Shown here piece after piece: positions 1 through 5,969 of a stretch of DNA of 6,244 bases. The stretch lies in the NCBI GenBank assembly GCA_045580145.1, contig JAZNNI010000100.1, positions 1 to 6,244 on the forward strand. The letters run 5' to 3'. The stretch is from UBA1738 sp045580145. Lineage in GTDB: Bacteria; Bacillota; Clostridia; UBA1381. The notes below the pieces were generated by a model. That model did not search any database and was not told the DNA's origin. It worked only from the letters and a program-made list of their open reading frames with translations. The position numbers and the translations under genes are program-made. Positions within the stretch are counted from its first letter, which is position 1. Each line of letters opens with the position of its first letter.

Positions 1-699
1 GACGGTCCCGGAATAAGATACGTTCTTTTCCTGCAGGGCTGTCCTATGCGCTGTAAGTATTGTCATAATCCCGATACGTGGAAAACAAATACCGGTGAAG
101 AAGTCAGTGCAGACGAGATAATCCGCGAATACAAAAAGAACTGTGAGTTCTATAAAAACGGTGGAATCACAGTCACCGGTGGCGAACCGATGCTGCAGCT
201 TGAATTTGTTACAGAGCTTTTTCGTCTTGCTAAAGCTGAAAACATTCACACCTGCATTGATACCTCCGGTGTAACCTTTATCCCCGATAATACGGAATAT
301 TTAAATAAGGTTGATGAGCTTTTATCCTTCACCGACCTTATTATGCTTGATATAAAGCATATAAACCCTGATATTCACAAGGAACTCACGGGACATTCAA
401 ACGAAAATATTTTGCGGTTTGCGGAATACGTTTCCGAAAAAGGAATCCCGCTGTGGATACGCCACGTCGTCGTTCCCGGAATAACGGATGATGACCATTC
501 ACTGATTTTGCTGGGAGAGTTTATCGGAAAGCTGAAAACGCTTCGCGCACTTGATGTTTTACCGTATCATACACTTGGAATTCCAAAATATAAAAAGCTT
601 GGAATTACGTATCCGCTAAATGGCGTTAGAGATGCAAATGCAGATGATGTAAAACGAGCGAAAGAGCGTATACTTGAGGGTATACGCAACATTCAATAG
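1..699 (+). CDS. pflA: Pyruvate formate-lyase activating enzyme (radical SAM), 5'-partial
   Basis: A radical SAM enzyme that installs the glycyl radical on pyruvate formate-lyase under anaerobic conditions, using a [4Fe-4S] cluster and S-adenosylmethionine in the cytoplasm. The frame is open from base 1 and begins DGPGIRYVLFLQGC, so the apparent ATG at 46 is internal (the Met inside CPMRC) and not the start. About 15 N-terminal residues lie outside the window. The cluster motif CX3CX2C (CPMRCKYC) is at 40-63 and is followed by HNPDTW, typical of PflA. Further family motifs are TVTGGEP, CIDTSG, MLDIKH, and the C-terminal VVPGITDD and LPYH segments. The visible 232 residues plus the missing tip fit the usual length of about 245. 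pflB usually lies immediately upstream; it is not visible here. Known: the family function. Inferred: the exact partner, because other glycyl-radical activases are close relatives. Confidence 0.93.
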   Translation, partial: DGPGIRYVLFLQGCPMRCKYCHNPDTWKTNTGEEVSADEIIREYKKNCEFYKNGGITVTGGEPMLQLEFVTELFRLAKAENIHTCIDTSGVTFIPDNTEYLNKVDELLSFTDLIMLDIKHINPDIHKELTGHSNENILRFAEYVSEKGIPLWIRHVVVPGITDDDHSLILLGEFIGKLKTLRALDVLPYHTLGIPKYKKLGITYPLNGVRDANADDVKRAKERILEGIRNIQ

Positions 700-708
700 A
701 TAAGTATA

Positions 709-754
709 AATTCCCTTGGAATACACTTGATTTCAAGTGCTTTCCAAGGGAATT
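709..754. terminator. Two-part perfect hairpin between pflA and the convergent MFS/MBL operon
   Basis: The outer arms 709-721 and 742-754 are a perfect 13-bp inverted repeat (AATTCCCTTGGAA / TTCCAAGGGAATT). The inner arms 724-729 and 734-739 (CACTTG / CAAGTG) pair across a small loop, with a 2x2 internal mismatch between the two stems. It begins 9 bases after the pflA stop and sits between two convergent units, so a bidirectional terminator is the natural reading. The tail after the plus-strand stem (GTGTTATT) is only moderately T-rich and the minus-strand tail is weaker, so efficiency is uncertain. It could also act as a 3' mRNA stabiliser. Confidence 0.7.
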
Positions 755-777
755 GTGTTATTAAAGGAGCAAACCGG

Positions 778-984
778 TTACAGGATATCCTTCAGCACAT
801 TTAAAGTATTTAAAACTCTGCTTTTCATGATTTTATCCACTTTCTCTTCTTCCACCTTATCGTATTTTCTTAAACTATAATAATTATAATTTAAATCCCA
901 TTTTAATTCCAGTGACAAAACGGGATATAAATTATACAATATGGGATACAGGCAATGACACGAATAACATTTACAGAAGCTATA
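778..984 (-). pseudogene. Coding-like C-terminal remnant of unknown origin
   Basis: This minus-strand frame is open from just after an in-frame TGA near 985 down to a TAA at 778-780. It has no plausible start codon with a ribosome binding site. Its last 45 or so codons read like a real charged, helical C-terminus (for example LELKWDLNYNYYSLRKYDK, then KVEEEKVDKIMKSRVLNTL), while the upstream part is cysteine- and tyrosine-rich and looks non-coding. It lies in a different frame from the hydrolase that ends at 980. It could be the tail of a lost gene, or a shifted C-terminal extension of that hydrolase. I do not recognise the family. The other strand shows only shadows, and apart from the 709-754 hairpin I see nothing else in 700-979. 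Confidence 0.3.
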
Positions 985-1756
985 TCATTCGCCTGATTTC
1001 AGAAACAACATGTACTCCAAGCGTGGGCTTGTTAAAAGAATTGTATATTGCACAAATTTTTTCATCGTCGGTTTCGGGATTATTAAGTATCAATTCTTTG
1101 ATTTCGTTAAGCGGAGCAATGCACGCATCAAGAGCTTTGCTTACAGCGTCCTTTCCGGTATAGCTATACCCGTACGGATGATAATCATGTGCCGTTAAAA
1201 TATGACTGATATCCATCTGCTTCAATTCATTGACGGCATCAATATGTTCTTTCGTAAAACGAATATTGCTGCCCCAATTTCCGGAGCCATATATTCCGTA
1301 AAGTTACAGGCAATCTCCGCTCAAGAGCGTTTTTGTTCGCGTATCGTAAACGGCAGCGCTGTCTTGTGAATGCCCTACAACAGGGATTATTCTGAGCACG
1401 TCCAGAACAACGTCATTTTCCTCAGGTATCATAAAATTATAATTTGCGTACTCTTCACAAAGCTGCGGATTTCTTGAGATAATGCACGTTTTGGGAAACC
1501 TTTTCATAAATGCTTTCAGTCCCCCGGAGTGGTCTCTGTGGTTATGGGAAATAAAGACATATTTAAGCATATCTTCCGATATCTTAAGCTCATTCAAGAA
1601 GGGTACTATATAATTTTCAATGTCCTCATCAAAGCTGCCCGAGTCAAAAAGCAGAACACCTAAGTCTGTTTTCACGACGTATACGGTTGTAAAAATATCC
1701 TTATAAGGCATTGTCAGTCTGTAAATGTTTTCATTGATTTTCATCATGTTTTCCAT
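980..1756 (-). pseudogene. MBL-fold metallo-hydrolase, interrupted by an in-frame TAA
   Basis: A metallo-beta-lactamase-fold hydrolase of a cytoplasmic type; the substrate is not predictable. The start ATG at 1754-1756 has AGGAG at 1766-1770, 9 bases upstream, and follows the MFS stop by 19 bp, so the two genes form an operon. Metal-binding motifs seen: HNHRDH (residues 71-76, canonical HxHxDH), H129 in VVGHSQDS and D148 in LLSGDCL. A TAA at 1304-1306 stands at codon 151, and the same frame then continues without shift as LYGIYGSGNWGSNI through ILTAHDYHPYG, which supplies the expected last metal-ligand His (about 190 or 193), to a TAG at 980-982. The total is 258 codons, a normal length for the family. 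The interrupted codon was probably CAA (Gln). The truncated 150-residue product would lack the last ligand and part of the second half of the fold, so it is probably inactive. A sequencing error or stop readthrough is the alternative. Confidence 0.85.
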
Positions 1757-1775
1757 TATTTTTCACTCCTGCAGG

Positions 1776-3065
1776 TTATCTTTCCAAAAATAATTCACTC
1801 ATCTGCTCAGTAGCTTTTCTGTCCTTTTGTGCTTTATTGATGGCAAACTGCATTGTAAATGAGATGAGCAGAATTATAATACAGCTCATATAAAGCAAAA
1901 TATTATAGCTGCCTGTGATATCATAACACAGATTTGCAACAGGCGCACCCACAGCATAACCTGCGGTATTTACCGATACAAAAATCCCCAATATTTTGTT
2001 AAAGTGACTTTTTTCCGAGAACTCACCGGCATAAATCGGAAGCATTATCGTCTCGAGCGGCAAAGCAAACGGCGAAAGGATTCCATATATCATTGCCGCA
2101 ATCTTACCTGCGCTTGTCGGGCCTGAGCAAAGAAGAAGAGCCATAGCCAATAATGCCGCAAAAAAGCACGTCAAGGATGTTTTTTTCACTCCAACTCTGT
2201 CGCACATGAACCCTGTGCTGAATTTGCTTAATGTTAGCACAAGCGAATGGACGCTAAGGACGGTGGCGACATACGAGCTGTGAAGCCCCACATCCCCCAA
2301 CATCGGTGCGGCAATACCGGTTACCCCTTGAAGAATCATCCCTGTAAAGAATATACAAACTGCAGCTATATAAAAATACGATTTTCTTAACGGATTCGGG
2401 TGCTGAACAGCAGTATCCGATACAATCTTTTTCTCCACACCGGCATCTTTTTCGAATTCAGGCTTTTCCCCCGGCTCATTTTTGAAAAGCAACATTATAA
2501 TTCCGGCAATAACAAGTAATATCAGTGCAACCAATTTGTATGATGTGCGATATCCAAACGGATTTGTGCTGTCATAAATGATCGGCGTGAGAAGCTGAAT
2601 CGCAAGAGCTGCGCCTACACCGTTTGACGCAAGGACAATCCCCATTATTGTTCCCTTGTTTTTCGCACACCACTTGTTTACAACAGCACCAACCATAGTT
2701 GTTGTTGTCCACGACAAGCCTATTCCGAGGAATATACCGCCGATATAAAAACCGAAAACATTCGTGCTTTGTGAATATATCAGCATTGATGTAATCAGAC
2801 TTGCAAATCCTGCAAGTATCAGCTTTTTGGCACCGAATTTTGCAATCAGCATACCGAAGAAGATGTTCACAACAGATGTGGCGATATACCTGCAACTGTC
2901 ATTTACGGAGAACGCACTTCTCGATATTCCGAGAGCCTCACATACAGGAGACACATATATGCTTTTCGATGAGCTGCAAAATCCAAGAACGGTAAGCACC
3001 ATCAGGCACGAAACAGAAACTATTACCCAACGATAATTAGGATTGCTTTGTATTTTTTTCAGCAT
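1776..3065 (-). CDS. MFS transporter (OFA/MCT-like permease)
   Basis: A 429-residue inner-membrane permease of the major facilitator superfamily. It starts MLKKIQSNPNYRW and then alternates hydrophobic segments consistent with 12 helices. Motif A-like loops are GMLIAKFGAKK (between helices 2 and 3) and GFMCDRVGVKK (the equivalent loop in the second half). A charged cytoplasmic linker (EKPEFEKDAGVEKK) separates the two six-helix halves. The SSSKSIYVSP opening and the overall layout resemble oxalate/formate antiporter or monocarboxylate-type MFS proteins, but the substrate is not readable. The frame stays open upstream to 3236, but those 57 codons cross the promoter region and the start of the divergent regulator. 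The ATG at 3063-3065 is therefore preferred. The best SD, AAGGG at 3078-3082, is a rather long 12 bases away. The hydrolase gene follows after 19 bp, and the divergent AraC-type gene is the likely regulator. Confidence 0.88.
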   Translation of the reverse strand: MLKKIQSNPNYRWVIVSVSCLMVLTVLGFCSSSKSIYVSPVCEALGISRSAFSVNDSCRYIATSVVNIFFGMLIAKFGAKKLILAGFASLITSMLIYSQSTNVFGFYIGGIFLGIGLSWTTTTMVGAVVNKWCAKNKGTIMGIVLASNGVGAALAIQLLTPIIYDSTNPFGYRTSYKLVALILLVIAGIIMLLFKNEPGEKPEFEKDAGVEKKIVSDTAVQHPNPLRKSYFYIAAVCIFFTGMILQGVTGIAAPMLGDVGLHSSYVATVLSVHSLVLTLSKFSTGFMCDRVGVKKTSLTCFFAALLAMALLLCSGPTSAGKIAAMIYGILSPFALPLETIMLPIYAGEFSEKSHFNKILGIFVSVNTAGYAVGAPVANLCYDITGSYNILLYMSCIIILLISFTMQFAINKAQKDRKATEQMSELFLER

Positions 3066-3102
3066 TTTTTCATTTTTCCCTTCATAAATCTTTATCTTGC
3101 TT

Positions 3103-3130
3103 TTTATAGGTTCATCAGTTGACAAACAAG
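3103..3130 (-). promoter_or_regulatory. Candidate weak promoter for the MFS/MBL operon
   Basis: On the minus strand, TATAAA at 3103-3108 can serve as a -10. TTGTTT at 3124-3129 (15-bp spacer) or CTTGTT at 3125-3130 (16 bp) can serve as a poor -35. Transcription would begin near 3096, giving a leader of about 30 bases before the MFS ATG. The -35 lies on top of the palindrome at 3125-3137 and beside the -35 of the divergent promoter, so the two promoters probably compete or share a regulator. The poor -35 fits an operon that needs an activator. This is inferred from matches only. Confidence 0.4.
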
Positions 3131-3147
3131 CCTTGTTATAATATAAT
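3119..3147 (+). promoter_or_regulatory. Consensus sigma-70/sigma-A promoter of the AraC-family gene
   Basis: A perfect -35 TTGACA (3119-3124) and a perfect -10 TATAAT (3142-3147) are separated by exactly 17 bp. The predicted start is near 3154, which leaves a leader of about 60 bases before the ATG at 3214. The spacer contains the palindrome at 3125-3137, so unregulated transcription would be strong and repression is plausible. Confidence 0.85.
3125..3137. promoter_or_regulatory. Palindromic candidate operator inside the promoter spacer
   Basis: AACAAG-C-CTTGTT is a perfect 6-bp inverted repeat with a one-base centre at 3131, filling most of the spacer between the -35 and -10 of the regulator promoter. 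A protein bound here would block RNA polymerase. It also covers the putative -35 of the opposite operon. AraC-family proteins more often use direct repeats, so the binder could be another factor. Confidence 0.5.
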
Positions 3148-3213
3148 ACTTTTATAGTAAAAACAAGATAAAAAGCTCCAAAAATAGCAAAATCGACCAA
3201 AAGAGGACTATTT

Positions 3214-4050
3214 ATGATTTCTGAAGAAAGCAACAATAAAAAAATGCCGATTGAAGTTGATTATCTTAAAAAGAAATCGGTATTGCCGGAAGAGACAAAC
3301 AAGCTCCATTACCACCCTTATCACGAATTTCTCATCATCAACAAAGGCTTTGTAACTTATGCTTCTGACAGCGGTGTAGTTAAAATCATAGAAAAAAGTG
3401 TAGTCTATATGCCTGTATATACCCTACACAATCCATTTGTTCAAACTTCTTATCCATATGAGCGATACAGGATAAAGTTTTCTCCCGATTTTGCAAACGG
3501 GATCATTTATCAGCCGTACCTGCTGAATGTTGCATTGAAAAAGCCCTACATAAAGCAGTTGAACCAACATGATTTTGATTCAATATATTCGCTGACCGAA
3601 AGCTTATATGAAATTGCAAACAAAGAATACAAAAATGAATTCGACAGATTAAATGAATGTATTCACCTTGCACTGCTTGCCACCAAAGGAAAGAACGCAG
3701 CAGCTGTACCTGTCACCCCGCGTCCGAGCTACATAAATGATATTCTGGAGTATATAAAAGAAAACTACGACAAACCGCTTACAATCCAAATGTTATCAGA
3801 CAAGTTCTTTGTAAGTAAAAGCAAGCTCATATATGATTTTAACAATTATTGCAGAATAAGTATTCTGGAATATATAACAATGACAAGGATAGAAGCAGCA
3901 AAAGAACACCTTATTAAAGGCTGGTCAGTTGCCGCAACGGCAGAAGCCAGCGGTTTTTCAAGCCCAAGCTACTTTATCAAGGTATTTTCAAAAATCACCG
4001 GCTTCACGCCTCTTAAGTTTCAAAGGATGAATACTCCTTCATATTCATAA
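3214..4050 (+). CDS. AraC-family transcriptional regulator (cupin sensor plus two HTHs)
   Basis: A 278-residue cytoplasmic DNA-binding regulator. The N-terminal cupin-like ligand-binding domain includes LHYHPYHEF (His32, His34, His37) and the strand-rich stretch to about residue 110. The C-terminal AraC domain (about 170-275) carries helix-turn-helix 1 near residues 190-212 (TIQMLSDKFFVSKSKLIYDF) and helix-turn-helix 2 near 238-260 (SVAATAEASGFSSPSYFIK), closing with the family signature GFTPLKFQR. The ATG at 3214 is supported by AGAGGA at 3202-3207, six bases upstream, and by the promoter at 3119-3147. It is divergent from the MFS/hydrolase operon, the usual arrangement for a local regulator controlling that operon and itself. 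The ligand is unknown. Its last 31 bases overlap the end of the minus-strand acyltransferase relic, and no terminator is visible between them. Confidence 0.92.
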   Translation: MISEESNNKKMPIEVDYLKKKSVLPEETNKLHYHPYHEFLIINKGFVTYASDSGVVKIIEKSVVYMPVYTLHNPFVQTSYPYERYRIKFSPDFANGIIYQPYLLNVALKKPYIKQLNQHDFDSIYSLTESLYEIANKEYKNEFDRLNECIHLALLATKGKNAAAVPVTPRPSYINDILEYIKENYDKPLTIQMLSDKFFVSKSKLIYDFNNYCRISILEYITMTRIEAAKEHLIKGWSVAATAEASGFSSPSYFIKVFSKITGFTPLKFQRMNTPSYS

Positions 4051-4540
4051 ATGTATTTTCCATCAAGGTACAGTTTTTTCAGTGCACGCTGAAGGCTTGT
4101 ATCCTCTGGTATGCTTTTGTAATCAAGCTCTTTTGTATACTGCATTTTAAACACAAAGTTGAAAACGTCAATCCCTTCCGTTTCGCCTGCATACAGAGTG
4201 TATTTTTTCTGAAATGCAAGGACATTTGAGCTTTCATGAGGAAATTCACGAAGCTTCGCATCAAGCATCCAGCTATGGCAATGAAATGCTTTATACGGAA
4301 ATTCCGGATAACAAGCTTTAAAGACCTCGCGTGCGCGCGCATAGCTTTCTTCACACGCCTCTTTTGTCAGTGCACCCTTATTCGGAATATGCACTGAGAG
4401 GATCGGATCTCCCTTTTTAAGAAGCAGCTACCACTCACATTTCGGATATTCCGAAGGCTCAGACGCGCAGTTCACTTTTTCATCTGCACGGTATCCTATA
4501 AAACTATCTTCCGTTTCCGTAACATCGGCGCGGAAGCTTT
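4020..4540 (-). pseudogene. Acyltransferase C-terminal relic (GNAT_C-like), with internal TAG
   Basis: The sequence reads DSFIGYRADEKV ... PKCEW, then TAG (4428-4430), then continues in the same frame LLLKKGDPILSVHIPNKG to a TGA at 4020-4022. The features VHIPNKGALTKEACEESYARA, FHCHSWMLD, ESSNVLAFQKKY, VFNFVF, DTSLQRALKKLYLDG and a C-terminal YEYEGVF match what I remember of GNAT_C-type acyltransferase-domain proteins in Firmicutes. Family proteins are usually about 270-320 residues, while only about 170 remain, so the N-terminal half is missing. The TAG is likely a mutated Gln codon (CAG). The GTG at 4392-4394 is the conserved Val of VHIP, not a start. Upstream, the frame runs directly into a SIS-domain fragment (junction about 4527-4556). 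The family name is from memory; the broken state is directly visible. Confidence 0.72.
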
Positions 4541-5032
4541 TTTTATTATCTCCTTCCGGCGGTGTAATGCCGCGGTCGATGCACTGCTTAACGGTTTCGA
4601 TTTCAAGAAGGTGCGCTATGTAGAAGTCAATGATATTCGATATCGGTGCGATGGGTGTGTCAAGCCCCGGAACATTTACGACAGCATCGCCGACTGGATT
4701 AAAGTCCTCAATGCAGACATCTGCATAATCGAAGAGATTTTTCTTGTTCGGATGGCGGATGAAATGATCCTCCGGCATTTCCTTCTGCCACGCTTCACTT
4801 GATACAGCAATAATCTTAACGCTGCGCTTCTTTGCCTCTTCCGCCGCGTCAATCGTCGCAGGATTGATACCGATATTATGGAAGATGATGAGAACATCAT
4901 CCTTCTGTAAATCATAGTATTTTAAAATTGCACTGCCGTAGTTCACGGTTCTCTCAAGCTCAAGATATTTAAGTGCCTGATTGAATACAGAAAGACCTGT
5001 TTCCATAATCGGGTTGATGCAAATTGGATCAA
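4540..5032 (-). pseudogene. SIS-domain phosphosugar-binding protein, N-terminally truncated (UPF0309-like)
   Basis: This frame enters from the insertion sequence end near 5032 as IDPICINPIMETG and continues through the C-terminal part of a SIS-domain protein. Recognisable features are DVLIIFHNIGINP (the place of the phosphosugar-binding SNSGRN loop), AAEEAKKRSVKIIAVSS, RHPNKKNLFDYADVCIED, GDAVVNVPGLDTPIAPISN and DRGITPP. This order matches the UPF0309/SIS family, normally about 240-250 residues. About 55-60 N-terminal residues are missing at the insertion sequence boundary, and the normal C-terminus is replaced after DRGITPPEGD by acyltransferase-like sequence in the same frame. The ATG at 5004-5006 is internal (Met of PIMETG) and has no good ribosome binding site. 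The loop reads HNIGIN rather than SNSGRN, a further sign of decay or divergence. A non-functional remnant is most likely. Confidence 0.72.
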
Positions 5033-5050
5033 TGTCAATAAAGTAGACAG
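5033..5050 (+). repeat. Terminal inverted repeat of the IS3-family element (downstream end)
   Basis: Reads TGTCAATAAAGTAGACAG on the plus strand and pairs with 6221-6237 apart from one gap and a few mismatches. The outermost six bases read TTGACA outward on the minus strand, which is a perfect -35 element pointing into the SIS remnant. Confidence 0.65.
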
Positions 5051-5066
5051 TAAAAAGAGAAAAAAA

Positions 5067-5969
5067 TCATACAGACATAAGCAACGCCTCCTTTTGGTTA
5101 GGAGTAAGACCATTATTGTGTGAGTGAGGTCTGACAGAATTGTAAAAACCATTTATATAAGTAAAAAGACTTTGGTTGAGTTCTCCCAAGGATTGGTAAT
5201 TACGTCTGTCGGTTTCTTCTTTCTTCATATACTTGAAAAAACATTCCATAACCGCATTGTCATACGGATGACCTTTTGCAGAAAACGATTGCACAATATT
5301 GAGAGAATCAAGATATTTCCTGAATTTTTTAGAGGTGAACTGAGAGCCCCTGTCGGTATGAAACATTAGCCCGGAGACAACTCCTCTTGTGCTTAAAGCG
5401 AGATTTAGAGTATCAATGGCAAGTTGGGTATTAATTCTGTTAGATAGCTTGAAAGAAACAATTTTTCTTGCAAATAAATCTAAAATTGCACATAAATAAT
5501 AAAACCTATTTGCAGCACGAACATAGGTAAAATCACATACCCAAACCAAATTTGGAGCAGGTTGATTAAAATTTTTAGCAAGCAGATTAGTACAATTGCT
5601 ATCATCGTTTTTGCTTTGTGGTGCTTTAGGTGGTTTTACGGTACTCATTTTAGGTAAATTCATAGATTTCATCAGGCGGTACACTCTGCCGCAACTGATG
5701 TTAATGCAATAATCACGGCTAAGACAATCTTTAATTTTGCCAGCGCCCAAACGCTTGTCGGTTTTGGCGTAGAGCTCGAGAATACAGGAACGAATAGATC
5801 TATTTTCAAGCTCTCTTGCAGATGGATAGTGATTAATCCATTTGTAGTATGTACTTCTGTTTACATGGAGAACCCTGCAAAGAGTGGAGACAGAATGTTG
5901 CTTTGAAAGAGCTTTTACGGCAGTTAATCGTTGTCTGAGTGTGGAGTGAATATTGCAATTGCTTTTTTT
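5067..5969 (-). CDS. IS3-family transposase OrfB (DDE integrase), made by -1 frameshift
   Basis: The catalytic half of the transposase. The frame is open from after an in-frame stop at 5988-5990 to the TGA at 5067-5069, and is entered at the A7 run at 5963-5969 by slippage from orfA. The N-terminal part (SVSTLCRVLHVNRSTYYKW) is the usual OrfB helix-turn-helix region, followed by GAGKIKDCLSRDY and the rve integrase core. The DDE triad is complete: Asp in WVCDFTY (5532-5534), Asp in FHTDRGSQF (5352-5354) and Glu in AVMECFF (5244-5246). Exactly 35 residues lie between the second Asp and the Glu, the D,D(35)E spacing. The C-terminus ends with NSVRPHSHNNGLTPNQ. The fused OrfAB is about 380 residues. 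The TTG at 5748-5750 is internal, not a start. Confidence 0.92.
   Translation of the reverse strand, partial: KKSNCNIHSTLRQRLTAVKALSKQHSVSTLCRVLHVNRSTYYKWINHYPSARELENRSIRSCILELYAKTDKRLGAGKIKDCLSRDYCINISCGRVYRLMKSMNLPKMSTVKPPKAPQSKNDDSNCTNLLAKNFNQPAPNLVWVCDFTYVRAANRFYYLCAILDLFARKIVSFKLSNRINTQLAIDTLNLALSTRGVVSGLMFHTDRGSQFTSKKFRKYLDSLNIVQSFSAKGHPYDNAVMECFFKYMKKEETDRRNYQSLGELNQSLFTYINGFYNSVRPHSHNNGLTPNQKEALLMSV

Larger units (their letters stand above)
3089..3174. repeat. Inverted 16-bp repeats flanking the divergent promoters
   Basis: The arm at 3159-3174 reads AAAAACAAGATAAAAA on the plus strand. The arm at 3089-3104 reads AAAAGCAAGATAAAGA on the minus strand (14 of 16 identical). The midpoint of the pair is 3131.5, almost exactly the centre of the 3125-3137 palindrome (3131). 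The core AACAAG recurs on each strand at a spacing of 36-37 bp (plus: 3125 and 3162; minus: 3137 and 3101, the last as AGCAAG). The arms lie near each predicted transcription start. They are candidate distal binding sites for the regulator encoded at 3214. Confidence 0.5.

Noticed and set aside
912..1198. Plus-strand open frames at 912-1163 and 1010-1198.
   Set aside because: They are antisense to the hydrolase second half, whose minus-strand frame has clear metal-ligand and family-like sequence; neither has a good ribosome binding site.
2572..3036. Other frames within the MFS gene (minus 2572-2895, plus 2764-3036 and 2801-2995).
   Set aside because: They are shadows of the membrane-protein frame, with no family-like motifs or start signals.
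3066..3236. N-terminal extension of the MFS protein to 3236.
   Set aside because: It would cross both promoters and the divergent gene's start; MLKKIQSNPNYRW at 3065 is the normal MFS opening.
4079..4354. Minus-strand 91-codon frame inside the acyltransferase relic, and frames at 4611-4802 (+) and 4676-4915 (-).
   Set aside because: Basic, motif-free translations in shifted frames of clearly homologous SIS/acyltransferase sequence.
1304..4430. Stop-codon reassignment to Gln (TAA at 1304 and TAG at 4428 both sit where Gln is likely).
   Set aside because: TAA and TAG also end pflA, the MFS gene and the regulator at sensible C-termini, and C-to-T change in decaying genes explains both.
5124..5369. 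Plus-strand 81-codon frame opposite the transposase.
   Set aside because: Antisense to the intact DDE core, with no independent support.
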